Source: Thiohalocapsa halophila
Lineage (GTDB): Bacteria; Pseudomonadota; Gammaproteobacteria; Chromatiales; Chromatiaceae
Length of the DNA stretch: 64,000 bases
NCBI RefSeq assembly: GCF_016583825.1
Contig: NZ_NRRV01000010.1
Location: forward strand, 1-64,000
Reading direction: 5' to 3'
In this document: positions 55,148 to 63,700 of the stretch, piece by piece
Layout of the letters: each line of letters starts with the position of its first letter
Numbering within the stretch: the first letter of the stretch is position 1
Notes under the pieces: generated by a model
Seen by the model: only the letters and a program-made list of their open reading frames with translations
The model's database searches: none
Told to the model about the DNA's origin: nothing
Program-made: the position numbers and the translations under genes

Positions 55148-55864
55148 TTACTCAATCGCCAAATCACTCGGCCAGATAAAGAAAGGCCCAAATTTCTTCG
55201 AAAACCGAAAGTCCCCACCTGCCGCCTCGCCTTGATCCAGCAACCTGAACTGGTCGCCGTCCCTCGTCAGTAACCCGGCGGTGATCAGCTTGTCGTCGAG
55301 CTCTCCGGTACGCATCCCCAAGGCTCTCGCGACCTTCGACGTGGTGAGCTTGTCGTAGGGCTTGTCCTCGACCTTGTTCGCGGCGGAGGGCGCTTGGGCG
55401 CCGTCTTCGCCCTTGGCGATGGTTTCGGCGGAGAGGCGAACTTCGTCGCTGATGCGGATCAGGCGTTGGGCCTCTTCGAAGGTGTCGCGGTAGAGCTGTT
55501 CTTCTTCCTTGCGGGAGATCAGCACGCCCATCTCGTTGTTGTTGATCTGGCTGAAGTCGTACAGGTTCATGGACGAGATGATGGCGTAACGCTCGGTGAC
55601 GTAGCACTTGGCGTGAAGATGCTGGCAGAAGCTGGTGCGGACGAAGTTGAGGGACCGCAGCCAGTTGATCTCGCTCGGCGACAGCTCGCTCTTGCCGTAG
55701 ACGATGCGCACGTCGATCTTCATGCGGTCCTTGTCTTCCAGCAGTTCGCGGATGCGGTCGTTGAACTTGAGGAAGGGGCTGATGATGATCAGCCTTTCGC
55801 GCGCGGCCTTGATGAGCTCTTCGAGGTAGTAGTTGGTCGCGCTGGTGTTCAGGAACTTCGCCAT
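55148..55864 (-). CDS. Phospholipase D-like protein with C-terminal winged-helix-like domain
   Basis: A 238-aa protein. MAKFLNTSATNYYLEELIKA and LIIISPFLKFNDRIRELLED form the first strands. QHLHAKCYVTERYAIISSMN (H84, K86, N100) is a single HKD-type active site, as in Nuc-like endonucleases that work as dimers. The C-terminal segment (TTSKVARALGMRTGELDDKL, ITAGLLTRDGDQFRLLDQGE) looks like a small DNA-binding winged helix. The ATG at 55864 begins MAKFLNTS. It is on the same strand as, and upstream of, the pentapeptide/NTase/methyltransferase/PLD-helicase run. Confidence 0.8.
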   Translation of the reverse strand: MAKFLNTSATNYYLEELIKAARERLIIISPFLKFNDRIRELLEDKDRMKIDVRIVYGKSELSPSEINWLRSLNFVRTSFCQHLHAKCYVTERYAIISSMNLYDFSQINNNEMGVLISRKEEEQLYRDTFEEAQRLIRISDEVRLSAETIAKGEDGAQAPSAANKVEDKPYDKLTTSKVARALGMRTGELDDKLITAGLLTRDGDQFRLLDQGEAAGGDFRFSKKFGPFFIWPSDLAIE

Positions 55865-56254
55865 CGGTGCTTTTCCGCGTTGATCGGTCAGGTAACGACT
55901 GGGTACCTTTTGATTCCGCAGCGTAGCCAAGCCGTGGCCCCGGGGCAAGCACAGAACGCAGTCGGGACGGCGGCACGGACGAGGCCGGGCGCGCCGCTGT
56001 GCGTCGCGCGGAGCCCGGGTGCATCGGCCCACGGCGGGATCAGCTGCCGGGACTCAAATTCCGGGGACAGTGTTTTCATCCCGCAAGAAACCGGGAGTAG
56101 CTCCGGGCAGACATCGCGGTGCGGCGGCGCGGGTGCCGTTGGGGATGCCGAGAGCTTGCTCTCAGCAATGCATGGTGAAGCGGCCAGGCGTACACGACTG
56201 GATGACAGCGGCTATACTCAAGCGTCGCAGCCGAGAGCCGAGCCGGAGGCCGAG
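55865..56254. other. 390-base gap, repeat-element remnant only
   Basis: No gene is supported. A motif of about 28 bases at 56060-56087, with TCCGGGGACAGTGTTTTCAT at its start, recurs at 59922-59949 and partly near 57288-57303; see the finding. GGAGGCCGAG at 56245-56254 is the ribosome-binding site of the following gene. Confidence 0.5.
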
Positions 56255-57240
56255 ATGACAGACGAGGAAACAGCCACCAACCCACCCAGCGATCACGACA
56301 GCCCCTGGAAGGAAGCCCTGGAGGGCTGGTTTCCGGAGTTCCTGGCGCTGCTGTTCCCCGCCGTCCATACCGGCATCGACTGGTCCCGCGGGCATCGCTT
56401 CCTGGACAAGGAGCTCCAGCAGATCGTGCGCGATGCGGAGACCGGCCGCCGCTATGCCGACAAGCTGGTGGGTGTGCACCGCCTGGACGGTCAGCCCGCC
56501 TAGGTCAGCCCATTGGCGTGCTGGTGCACGTGGAGGTGCAGGGGGAGGCGGCGGCGGGCTTCCCGGCGCGCATGTTCGTCTACAACCACCGCATCCGCGA
56601 TGCCCATGCCGTGCCGGTGGCGAGCCTCGCCGTGCTCGCCGACGCCGATGCCGGCTTCCGCCCCGGGCGCTTCAGCGATGCGCTGTGGGGTTGTGTCATC
56701 GACTTCCGCTTCCCCGTCGCCAAGCTGCTGGACTGGAGCACGCCGGAGCGCTGGGCGGCGCTGGAGGCGAGCGACAATGTCTTCGCGCTGGTCGTCATGG
56801 CGCAGATCCGGGCCAAGGCGAGCAAGGATGCCGAGACACTCAGGGCCTGGAAGTTCCGCCTGATCCGTCTGATGTACGATAGAGGCTATGCGCGCAAGAC
56901 CATCCTGGAGCTGTTCCGAATCATCGACTGGATGATCCGGCTGCCGGCGGCGGCGGAAGCGGCCTTTCGCGAGGACCTCTACACCTTCGAGGAGAGCAAG
57001 CAGATGCCATACATGACGAGTGTCGAACGGGCCGGAATCGAGAAGGGTCTGGAGCAGGGCAAGCAGATCGGCTATCGCGACGGGGAAGCCGACCTGCTGC
57101 TGTGGCTCATCGAGAAGAAGTTCGGCGCCGACGCGGTGGAGCGCGTGCGACAGCGCATCGACGCGGCCGACAGCGACACCTTGCGCCGCTGGTCCGAGCG
57201 CATCCTGAGCGCTGACAGCCTGGAGGCGCTCTTCGGCTGA
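56255..57240 (+). pseudogene. Rpn-type PD-(D/E)xK nuclease/putative transposase, frameshifted
   Basis: An Rpn family (recombination-promoting nuclease, DUF4351-type) gene. The first part, 56255-56503, reads FPEFLALLFPAVHTGIDWSR, DKELQQIVRDAETGRRYADK. The second part, 56518-57240 in another frame, continues VHVEVQGEAAAGFPARMFVY, FREDLYTFEESKQMPYMTS and ends in a DUF4351-like tail. Between them, GGTCAGCCCGCCTA (56489-56502) is an imperfect copy of the next 14 bases (56503-56516). Removing one copy restores a frame GQPIGVLVHVEVQG. The insertion breaks the gene just before the E-x-Q nuclease motif (VEVQ). Confidence 0.82.
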
Positions 57241-57499
57241 AGGGTAGGGACGCCGGCCGGACTGCCCCTGCAAGCTGGCGTTTCAGGGAGTTCGGTCGAC
57301 AGTGTACTCATCGACGGGCTCCGGTCTGTTTTCTCGAAATCCCGGCGTCCCCGTCCACGCTGGAAACAACCAAGGCCCAAACACCCGGAACCGATAGCCA
57401 CCGCAGACGGCTCCTGGTCTTCCCCAGCATACGCCGCGGGACGCGCGCGGGTGTTGTGCCTGAGAAGCGGCACTGCCCCGCGCCAGGAACTGGAGTAGT

Positions 57500-57900
57500 T
57501 TTTCGCTGTGACCGCCCCCTGGGCCTCGAGCTCCAAGAGCTTGCCGAGCTCGTCGAGCTCGATCAGTAGGCCGCCTCCGCCGGTGTTTGCCCAGGCGCTC
57601 CGGCTTTGGCTGATGAGGGCGATGACGCGGTCCATGCGGGTGCCGGGCCGTGCCGCGGCCTGGATGCGCTTGACCAAGGTTTGCGGCAGCGCCGCCTGCT
57701 CCGCGGCGCGGGCCAGCGCGAGCATCAGTTGGCGGATCAGCGAGTCCGGTGTGCCGTTGACCTGCACACGCAATAGGCCCCGGGTGCCGCGGTTTGCGCG
57801 GTCCAGGCGCTTTGCCAGGCCCGGCGCGGCATCGCGGAGCTTCGCGTCGGCGCTGGCTTTGCCGGCGGCATCAGGCGCGCCGAACAGCGCGGCGGCAAAC
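57500..57900 (-). pseudogene. Fragment of an AAA-type ATPase
   Basis: A minus-strand reading with KASADAKLRDAAPGLAKRLD, VNGTPDSLIRQLMLALARAA and GGGGLLIELDELGKLLELEA. The last segment resembles the Walker B/sensor region (IDELGK) of bacterial ATP-binding proteins found in defence or anti-toxin clusters. The P-loop is missing. It is joined directly to the cysteine desulfurase fragment of repeat copy A, with no start or proper end, so it is a decayed piece. Confidence 0.55.
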
Positions 57901-58143
57901 AATGCGAAGGTTGATGCTCTCCGTGGCGCTGCCGGTGAAGATGATCTCGGCGGCGGCGCAGTGCAGTTCTGCGGCGACATCGGCACGGGCGCGCTCGACG
58001 GTGTCTGCAGCCCGCAGCCCGGGCTCGTGCTGGCCGGAACATGGGTTGGCGAAGCCCGCGGTCCCGTCGAGTTGCGCCAGCATCGCGGCGCAGACCTCCG
58101 GGGCAACGCGGGTGGTCGCCGCGCTGTCGAGGTAGATCGGGCT
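57632..58143. repeat. 512-bp direct repeat, copy A
   Basis: This block recurs, with the same length and a small number of substitutions, at 59951-60462 in the same orientation. Each copy contains, on the minus strand, the 5' part of a cysteine desulfurase gene joined to an ATPase-like fragment. The two copies bracket the glycerate kinase, antitoxin, hicA and parDE segment. Confidence 0.9.
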
Positions 58144-58182
58144 GTCGGTTCTTGGCATTGCTGCGTCGTGCACGTTCAGCAT
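57871..58182 (-). pseudogene. N-terminal fragment of a cysteine desulfurase (copy A)
   Basis: From ATG 58182: MLNVHDAAMPRTDSPIYLDS, AATTRVAPEVCAAMLAQLDG, then ANPCSGQHEPGLRAADTVER and AAAEIIFTGSATESINL, after which the frame ends. This is the start of an IscS/NifS-type enzyme up to the substrate loop; the PLP lysine and active cysteine would lie further on and are absent. It is clearly a 5' fragment of about 100 codons. Confidence 0.8.
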
Positions 58183-58279
58183 ACTCCGCCTCTGGTTGCA
58201 GACTGTACCAACATCACAGGCTCATCGGGTGAGCCTGTCCCGCGGACACGAGACCTGCAAGCCCTCGCGTTCTGTCCCG

Positions 58280-58386
58280 CTTGTCGAGCTCGGCTTCCTG
58301 CAGTCGCTGAGCGGTGGCGCCTGGCCGTCTTCGGCGATGCGGTCCCAAAGCTCTTCGACCAGGCGCAGCTTGTCTTCCAGCCGGCT
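58280..58386 (-). pseudogene. Fragment of an addiction-module antitoxin (TIGR02574-like)
   Basis: The minus strand reads LEDKLRLVEELWDRIAEDGQ, APPLSD, then shifts frame to QEAELDKRDRT. That is the typical short addiction-module component (VEELWDSIA, then LTEEQKAELDRR in relatives). A frameshift and loss of both ends make it non-functional. It follows the glycerate kinase fragment without a gap. Confidence 0.6.
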
Positions 58387-58406
58387 GAAGCCGGCGCACC
58401 TGGGGG

Positions 58407-58618
58407 TCAGCGGCCGGCGAAGAAGCCGCGGACGGCCTGCTCGGCGGCGTCGGCGAGCAGGGCCCCGGCGTTGCGCTGGGCTTCGTCCAAGGTCATCGGG
58501 CCGCGGCAGAGGCTGAAGACAACGTCGATCCCGCTGACGTGGAGCGCGCCGATACCCTCGCTGATGCCGCCGGCGATGGCGAGGTAGGGGATGCCGTGGG
58601 CCTTGGCACGGGCGGCGG
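58407..58618 (-). pseudogene. C-terminal fragment of a glycerate kinase
   Basis: The minus strand reads ARAKAHGIPYLAIAGGISEG, IGALHVSGIDVVFSLCRGPM, TLDEAQRNAGALLADAAEQA. This is the end of a GarK/GlxK-type glycerate kinase (about 70 codons of about 380). The remainder of the gene is not in the window. Confidence 0.75.
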
Positions 58619-58796
58619 TGGAATGTGTGGTCAACGCCGAACAGCGGCGCTGACGGGCTTTCGGGGCGGCGCCGGCGCGGGCGCTGTGGGTGCGGAGCCT
58701 CGCCTCTGCTGTACAGCGTGCCACCGGGATACGAGTGGAGCTTCACCGTCTCCCGAGAGAGAGACGGCGGCTACCACGCAATGCGCTTCAGCCAGC

Positions 58797-58928
58797 CACG
58801 ACTCAGGCCGAGGATCACATCGTGTCTTCAAGCGCCCCGGTGAGCGCGCCCAGCTCAACTTCCAAGATCGCAACGGCTACATGCCGCCCTACCAAGGGCG
58901 ACAGCTCGTCGCTATGATTCTGCGCTAA
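58797..58928 (+). pseudogene. Remnant of a HicA-type toxin
   Basis: The plus strand reads GRGSHRVFKRPGERAQLNFQ, DRNGYMPPYQGRQLVAMILR and a stop at 58926-58928. This matches the second half of HicA toxins, in which RGSH holds the catalytic histidine. The first half of the protein is not recognisable upstream, so no functional toxin is expected. It may be the lost partner type of orphan hicB genes such as the one at 45352. Confidence 0.6.
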
Positions 58929-58996
58929 ACAATGCACTCATCGGGCCGACGACGGCACGATACCTCGCCACGTCCAACTCATCGGAGACACACATC

Positions 58997-59239
58997 ATGT
59001 CCCAGATCAGCATTTCCCTACCGGACGACCTTGAGGAATTCGTCCGCGAGCAGGTCGCCGCGTCCAGCTATACCAGTACCAGCGAATATCTACGCCAGCT
59101 GATCCGCGAACACCGCGAGGTTGTCCGGTTCCGCAATCTCATCGACGAGGGTGCCAGCTCGACGATCGAAGGCACTTTCGACAAGCCCTATTTCGACGAC
59201 CTCCGTGCGCGCGCAAGGTCGAGAACGCCACGGAAGTGA
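58997..59239 (+). CDS. parD: ParD-type antitoxin
   Basis: An 80-aa ribbon-helix-helix antitoxin: MSQISISLPDDLEEFVREQV, YTSTSEYLRQLIREHREVVR, then a flexible C-terminus (FDKPYFDDLRARARSR) that normally covers the toxin. It would also repress its own promoter. The last bases overlap the toxin start by four bases (GTGA). Confidence 0.9.
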   Translation: MSQISISLPDDLEEFVREQVAASSYTSTSEYLRQLIREHREVVRFRNLIDEGASSTIEGTFDKPYFDDLRARARSRTPRK

Positions 59240-59571
59240 CGGGCAAGGCTATCATCCGACGCAAGCTGGCACGCAGAGATCTGGAAGACGCTAGCGACTA
59301 CTACTACGGCGAAGGCGGCGAGGCACTGGAGCTGAGGTTCATCGATGCCATGGAGCAAACGCTCGGCCTGATTGCCGAAATGCCCGGAATCGGATCGCCC
59401 CGCTACCCCGAGATACTCCAGCGCAGCGGTCTGCGTTGCTTCGGAGTAAAACGCTTTCCCTACCTGGTCTTCTATATCGAGCATCCGGATCGAATCGACG
59501 TGCTCCGCATCCTGCACCGACGCCGGGACATTCCCGCGATCTTCCAAGACGATAACGGCGAGGATGGCTGA
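59236..59571 (+). CDS. parE: ParE/RelE-family toxin
   Basis: A 111-aa toxin: IIRRKLARRDLEDASDYYYG, EGGEALELRFIDAMEQTLGL, RCFGVKRFPYLVFYIEHPDR and DVLRILHRRRDIPAIF. The final VLRILHRRRD segment is the conserved end of ParE proteins, which usually poison DNA gyrase. It starts with GTG at 59236, overlapping the parD stop, which is typical of the pair. Both genes look intact. Confidence 0.9.
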   Translation: MTGKAIIRRKLARRDLEDASDYYYGEGGEALELRFIDAMEQTLGLIAEMPGIGSPRYPEILQRSGLRCFGVKRFPYLVFYIEHPDRIDVLRILHRRRDIPAIFQDDNGEDG

Positions 59572-59950
59572 CACGTCGGTCGCTTGCCCAAAACTACAGC
59601 GCAAGCTGGCTGAGCAACGGGCGCTGGTGCATTCGAACGCGGCGTAGCGACGCGAACTGCCGCAGCCCAGTGGACAGTCCACCCGAGTCGGAGCAGTCTG
59701 GCTCTGGGAAGTCGCAGCATCGGGCGACAGCGGTCAGATTCCGAGTGGTGGTCTAATAGATCCCGGATCGGACGATACCGCGCTGGATTCGCCCGCAACT
59801 CCGTCGTCAAGATAAATACACTGTCCACGGAACGTCGGTCATTTCGTCGCCTATGCGATGCGCGACCCTGAATCACCCTGAGTCTAAGGCAAGTGGTGCG
59901 ATGCCGGTAACCGATTCGAGTTCCGGTGACAGTGTACTCATCTCGCAAGA
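59572..59950. other. 379-base gap without a gene
   Basis: No gene is supported on either strand. It holds the second copy of the dispersed 28-base motif (59922-59949), immediately before repeat copy B. Confidence 0.5.
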
Positions 59951-60462
59951 CCATGCGGGTGCCGGGCCGTCCCGCGGCCTGGATGCGCTTGACCAGTGGT
60001 TGCGGCAGCGCCGCCTGCTCCGCGGCGCGGGCCAGCGCGAGCATCAGTTGGCGGATCAGCGAGTCCGATATGCCGTTGACCTGCACGCGCAATCGGCCCC
60101 CGGTGCCGTGATTTGCGCGGCTCGGGCGCTTTGCCAAGCCCGGCGCGGCATCGCGGAGCTTGGCGTCGGCGCTGGCTTTGCCGGCGGCATCAGGCGCACC
60201 GAACAGCGCGCCGGCAAACAATGCGAAGGTTGATGCTCTCCGTGGCGCCGCCGGTGAAGATGATCTCGGCGGTGGCGCAGCGCAGTGCTGCGGCGACATC
60301 GGCGTGGGCGCGCTCGACCGCGTCTGCGGCCTGCAGCCCGGGCTCGTGCGGGCCGGAAGATGGGTTGGCGAAGCCCGCGGTCCCGTCGAGATGCGCCAGC
60401 ATCGCGGCGCAGACCTCAGGGGCAACGCGGGTGGTCGCCGCGCTGTCGAGGTAGATCGGGCT
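59951..60462. repeat. 512-bp direct repeat, copy B
   Basis: The second copy of the block at 57632-58143, with the same length and orientation. The minus strand carries a cysteine desulfurase 5' fragment (SPIYLDSAATTRVAPEVCAA, ANPSSGPHEPGLQAADAVER) and the ATPase-like piece (KASADAKLRDAAPGLAKR). Copy B ends where the 28-base repeat motif begins, whereas copy A continues into further ATPase sequence, so the motif may mark a breakpoint. Confidence 0.9.
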
Positions 60463-60713
60463 CGCAGTCGGACTCGGGCTGTTGGGGGAGGTCCCAGTCC
60501 GGCATCGGCTCGGGCGCATGGTCCCAGACCGACCGAAACCCTCGAGCCATACTGGCACGTGTTGAGCCATGCTGGTAGGTTCGGGGTGTCCGCGTGTTCC
60601 GCAGCGATCAGGCGTGACTTTGAGCCGTCCTCCCTCGCTTGCACGCGAGCCGAAGTCCCCGCGCACGGCCGCCAGCGTGACTGCGGCGGTGACACAACAG
60701 CAGTGGTGACGCG

Positions 60714-63700
60714 ATGAGCCAAGAAGCCCAAGCCCCTGCATCGGCGGTGATGGACACACGGGCCGCGATCCGCGCACGCTATGGCGTCGACGAAGCCGAG
60801 GTGGTGCAGGAGCTGGCCGCCGGGCTGGGACTGGCGCCGGAGCGGCGCGAGGCGATCACGGCGGAGGCGGCGACGCTGATCCGGCGTGTGCGCGGCGACA
60901 CCAATCCCACCATGATGGAGGCCTTCCTGGATGAGTACGGCCTCTCCACGGAAGAGGGCGTCGGCCTCATGTGCCTGGCCGAGGCCCTGCTGCGCGTGCC
61001 CGATGCCGAGACCATCGACGACCTGATCGAGGACAAGATCGCGCCCTCGGACTGGAGCGCGCACCTCGGGCAGTCCTTCTCGCCGCTGGTCAATGCATCC
61101 ACCTGGGCCCTGATGCTGACCGGGCGCATCCTCGACGATGACCCCTCCAAGCCGGCCTCCGGGGCGCGCCGGCTCATGAAGCGCCTCGGCGAGCCGGTGG
61201 TGCGCACCGCGGTCGCCCGGGCCATGCGCATCATGGGTCAGCAGTTCGTGCTCGGCCAGACCATCGAGGAGGGCATCAAGCGCGGCGCGGCGCTCCGCAA
61301 ACAGGGCTACACCTACTCCTACGACATGCTCGGCGAGGGGGCCCGCACCGAGGCCGATGCACAGGCCTTCTTCGACAGCTACGCCCACGCCATCGCGGAG
61401 ATCGCCAAGGTCGCCGACAGCGATATCCGCGACAACCCGGGCATCTCGGTCAAGCTCTCGGCCCTGTCGCCCCGCTATCTGACCACGCAGCGCAAGGCGG
61501 TGGAGGGGCAGGTGATCCCGCGCTGTCTGGAGCTGGCGCGCATGGCGGCCAAGGCCGGGGTCGGCTTCAACATCGACGCCGAGGAGCAGGACCGGCTGGA
61601 TGTCTCCCTCGACGTCATCGACGCCGTGCTGTCGGATGAGGGCCTCGCGGGCTGGGACGGCTTCGGCGTCGTCGTGCAGGCCTATGGCAAGCGGGCGCCC
61701 GAGGTGCTGCGGCATCTCTACGCCCTGGCCGAGCGGCTCGACCGCCGGATCATGGTGCGCCTGGTCAAGGGCGCCTACTGGGATACCGAGATCAAGCTGG
61801 CGCAGGAGCTCGGCGCGGCCGCCTTCCCGGTGTTTACGCGCAAGGTGAACACCGACCTGTGCTACATGGCCTGCGCGCGCATGCTGCTCGACATGCGTGA
61901 TCGCATCTATGCCCAGTTCGCCACCCACAACGCCCACACCTGCGCGGCGGTGCTGGAGATGGCGGGCGGCGCGCGCGACACCTTCGAGCTCCAGCGCCTG
62001 CACGGCATGGGCGAGTCCCTGCACGAGATCGTCCGCTCCCGGGCCGGCACGCGCTGCCGCATCTACGCCCCCTGCGGCCCGCACAAGGACCTGTTGGCCT
62101 ACCTGGTGCGGCGTCTGTTGGAGAACGGCGCCAACTCGAGCTTCGTCAATCAGATCGTCAACGAGGACATCCCGCCGGAGGTCATCGCCGCGGACCCGGT
62201 GGAGCGGGCGCTGGCCAACGCGCCCATCCAGAACCCGGACATTCGCCTGCCGCGCGACCTGTTCCAGCCGGGGCGCCGGAACTCCAAGGGCTATCGCCTG
62301 GAAGAGCCGGCCAGCGCGGCTCCGCTCATCGAGGCACGCAACCGCTTCGCCGAGACGCTCTGGACCGCGCGGCCGGTGCTGGCCGACGACGCGGCCCCCG
62401 AGGGACCGGCCCGGGAGGTCCGCTCGCCGGCCGACGGTCGTCCGGTCGGGCAGGTGCACGAGGCCACCCATGCCGAGGTTGCACGCGCCCTCGACGCCGC
62501 GCAGGACGGGGTCGCGCGATGGTCCGCCACGCCGGTGGCGGAGCGCGCGGCGGTGCTGCGCCGCATCAGCGACCTCTACGAGGCGCACGCGGCCGAGCTC
62601 TGCGCCATCGCCGCGCGTGAGGCCGGCAAGATCCTACTCGATGGCGTGGCCGAGGTGCGCGAGGCCGTGGATTTCCTGCGCTTCTATGCCGATGAGGCCG
62701 AGCGCCTGGAGGCGGAGGCGCCCGGCGAGGCGCGGGGCGTCTTCGTCTGCATCAGCCCCTGGAACTTTCCGCTGGCCATCTACACCGGCCAGATCGCCGC
62801 CGCGCTGGCCGCCGGCAATGCGGTGCTGGCGAAGCCGGCGGAACAGACCCCGATCATCGCCGCGCGCGCAGCGGAACTCTTCCGCGAGGCCGGCGTGCCC
62901 AAGGCGGCCTTCCAACTGCTGCCCGGGGACGGCCCGACCGTGGGCGGGCCGCTGACCTCGGACCCGCGCATCGCCGGTGTCTGCTTCACCGGGTCCACCG
63001 AGACGGCACAGCGCATCCACAGGGCGCTGGCCGCGAACGCCCCCGCCGACGCGGTGCTGATCGCCGAGACGGGCGGGCTGAACGCCATGATCGTCGACTC
63101 CACCGCGCTGCCGGAGCAGGCGGTGGACGACATCGTCGCCTCGTCCTTCCAGTCGGCGGGCCAGCGCTGCTCGGCCCTGCGCATGCTCTATGTGCAGGCG
63201 GAGGCCAAGGACCGGATGATCGAGATGCTCAAAGGCGCCATGGATGCCCTGGTGACCGGCGATCCCTGGTCGCTGGACACCGACGTCGCGCCGGTCATCG
63301 ATGCCGAGGCCCAGGCCGACATCTGCGCCTATGTCGACGCCCGGGCCGAGCAAGGGCGCCTGCTCAAGCGCTTGGGCGCGCCGGGGGAGGGCACCTTCGT
63401 CGGCGCCGCGCTGGTGGAGGTGGACGGCATCGAGGACCTGGAGCGCGAGGTCTTCGGACCGGTGCTGCATGTGGCCAGCTTCAAGGCGCAGGACATCGAC
63501 AAGACCATCGACGCCATTAACGCCCGCGGCTTCGGCCTCACCTTCGCGCTGCACACCCGCATCGACGACCGCGTGCAGCAGGTCGTGGACCGCCTCCACG
63601 TCGGCAACATCTACGTCAACCGCAACCAGATCGGCGCCATCGTCGGCAGCCAGCCCTTCGGCGGCGAGGGGCTGTCCGGCACCGGGCCCAAGGCGGGCGG

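Noticed and set aside
57241-60713. Complete insertion sequence between the direct repeats
   Set aside because: No transposase or terminal inverted repeats were found; the contents are gene fragments plus parDE.
59472-62588. Minus-strand open frame of more than 1000 codons
   Set aside because: It is antisense to putA, whose plus-strand translation matches the known enzyme in both catalytic domains. High GC keeps the opposite strand free of stops.
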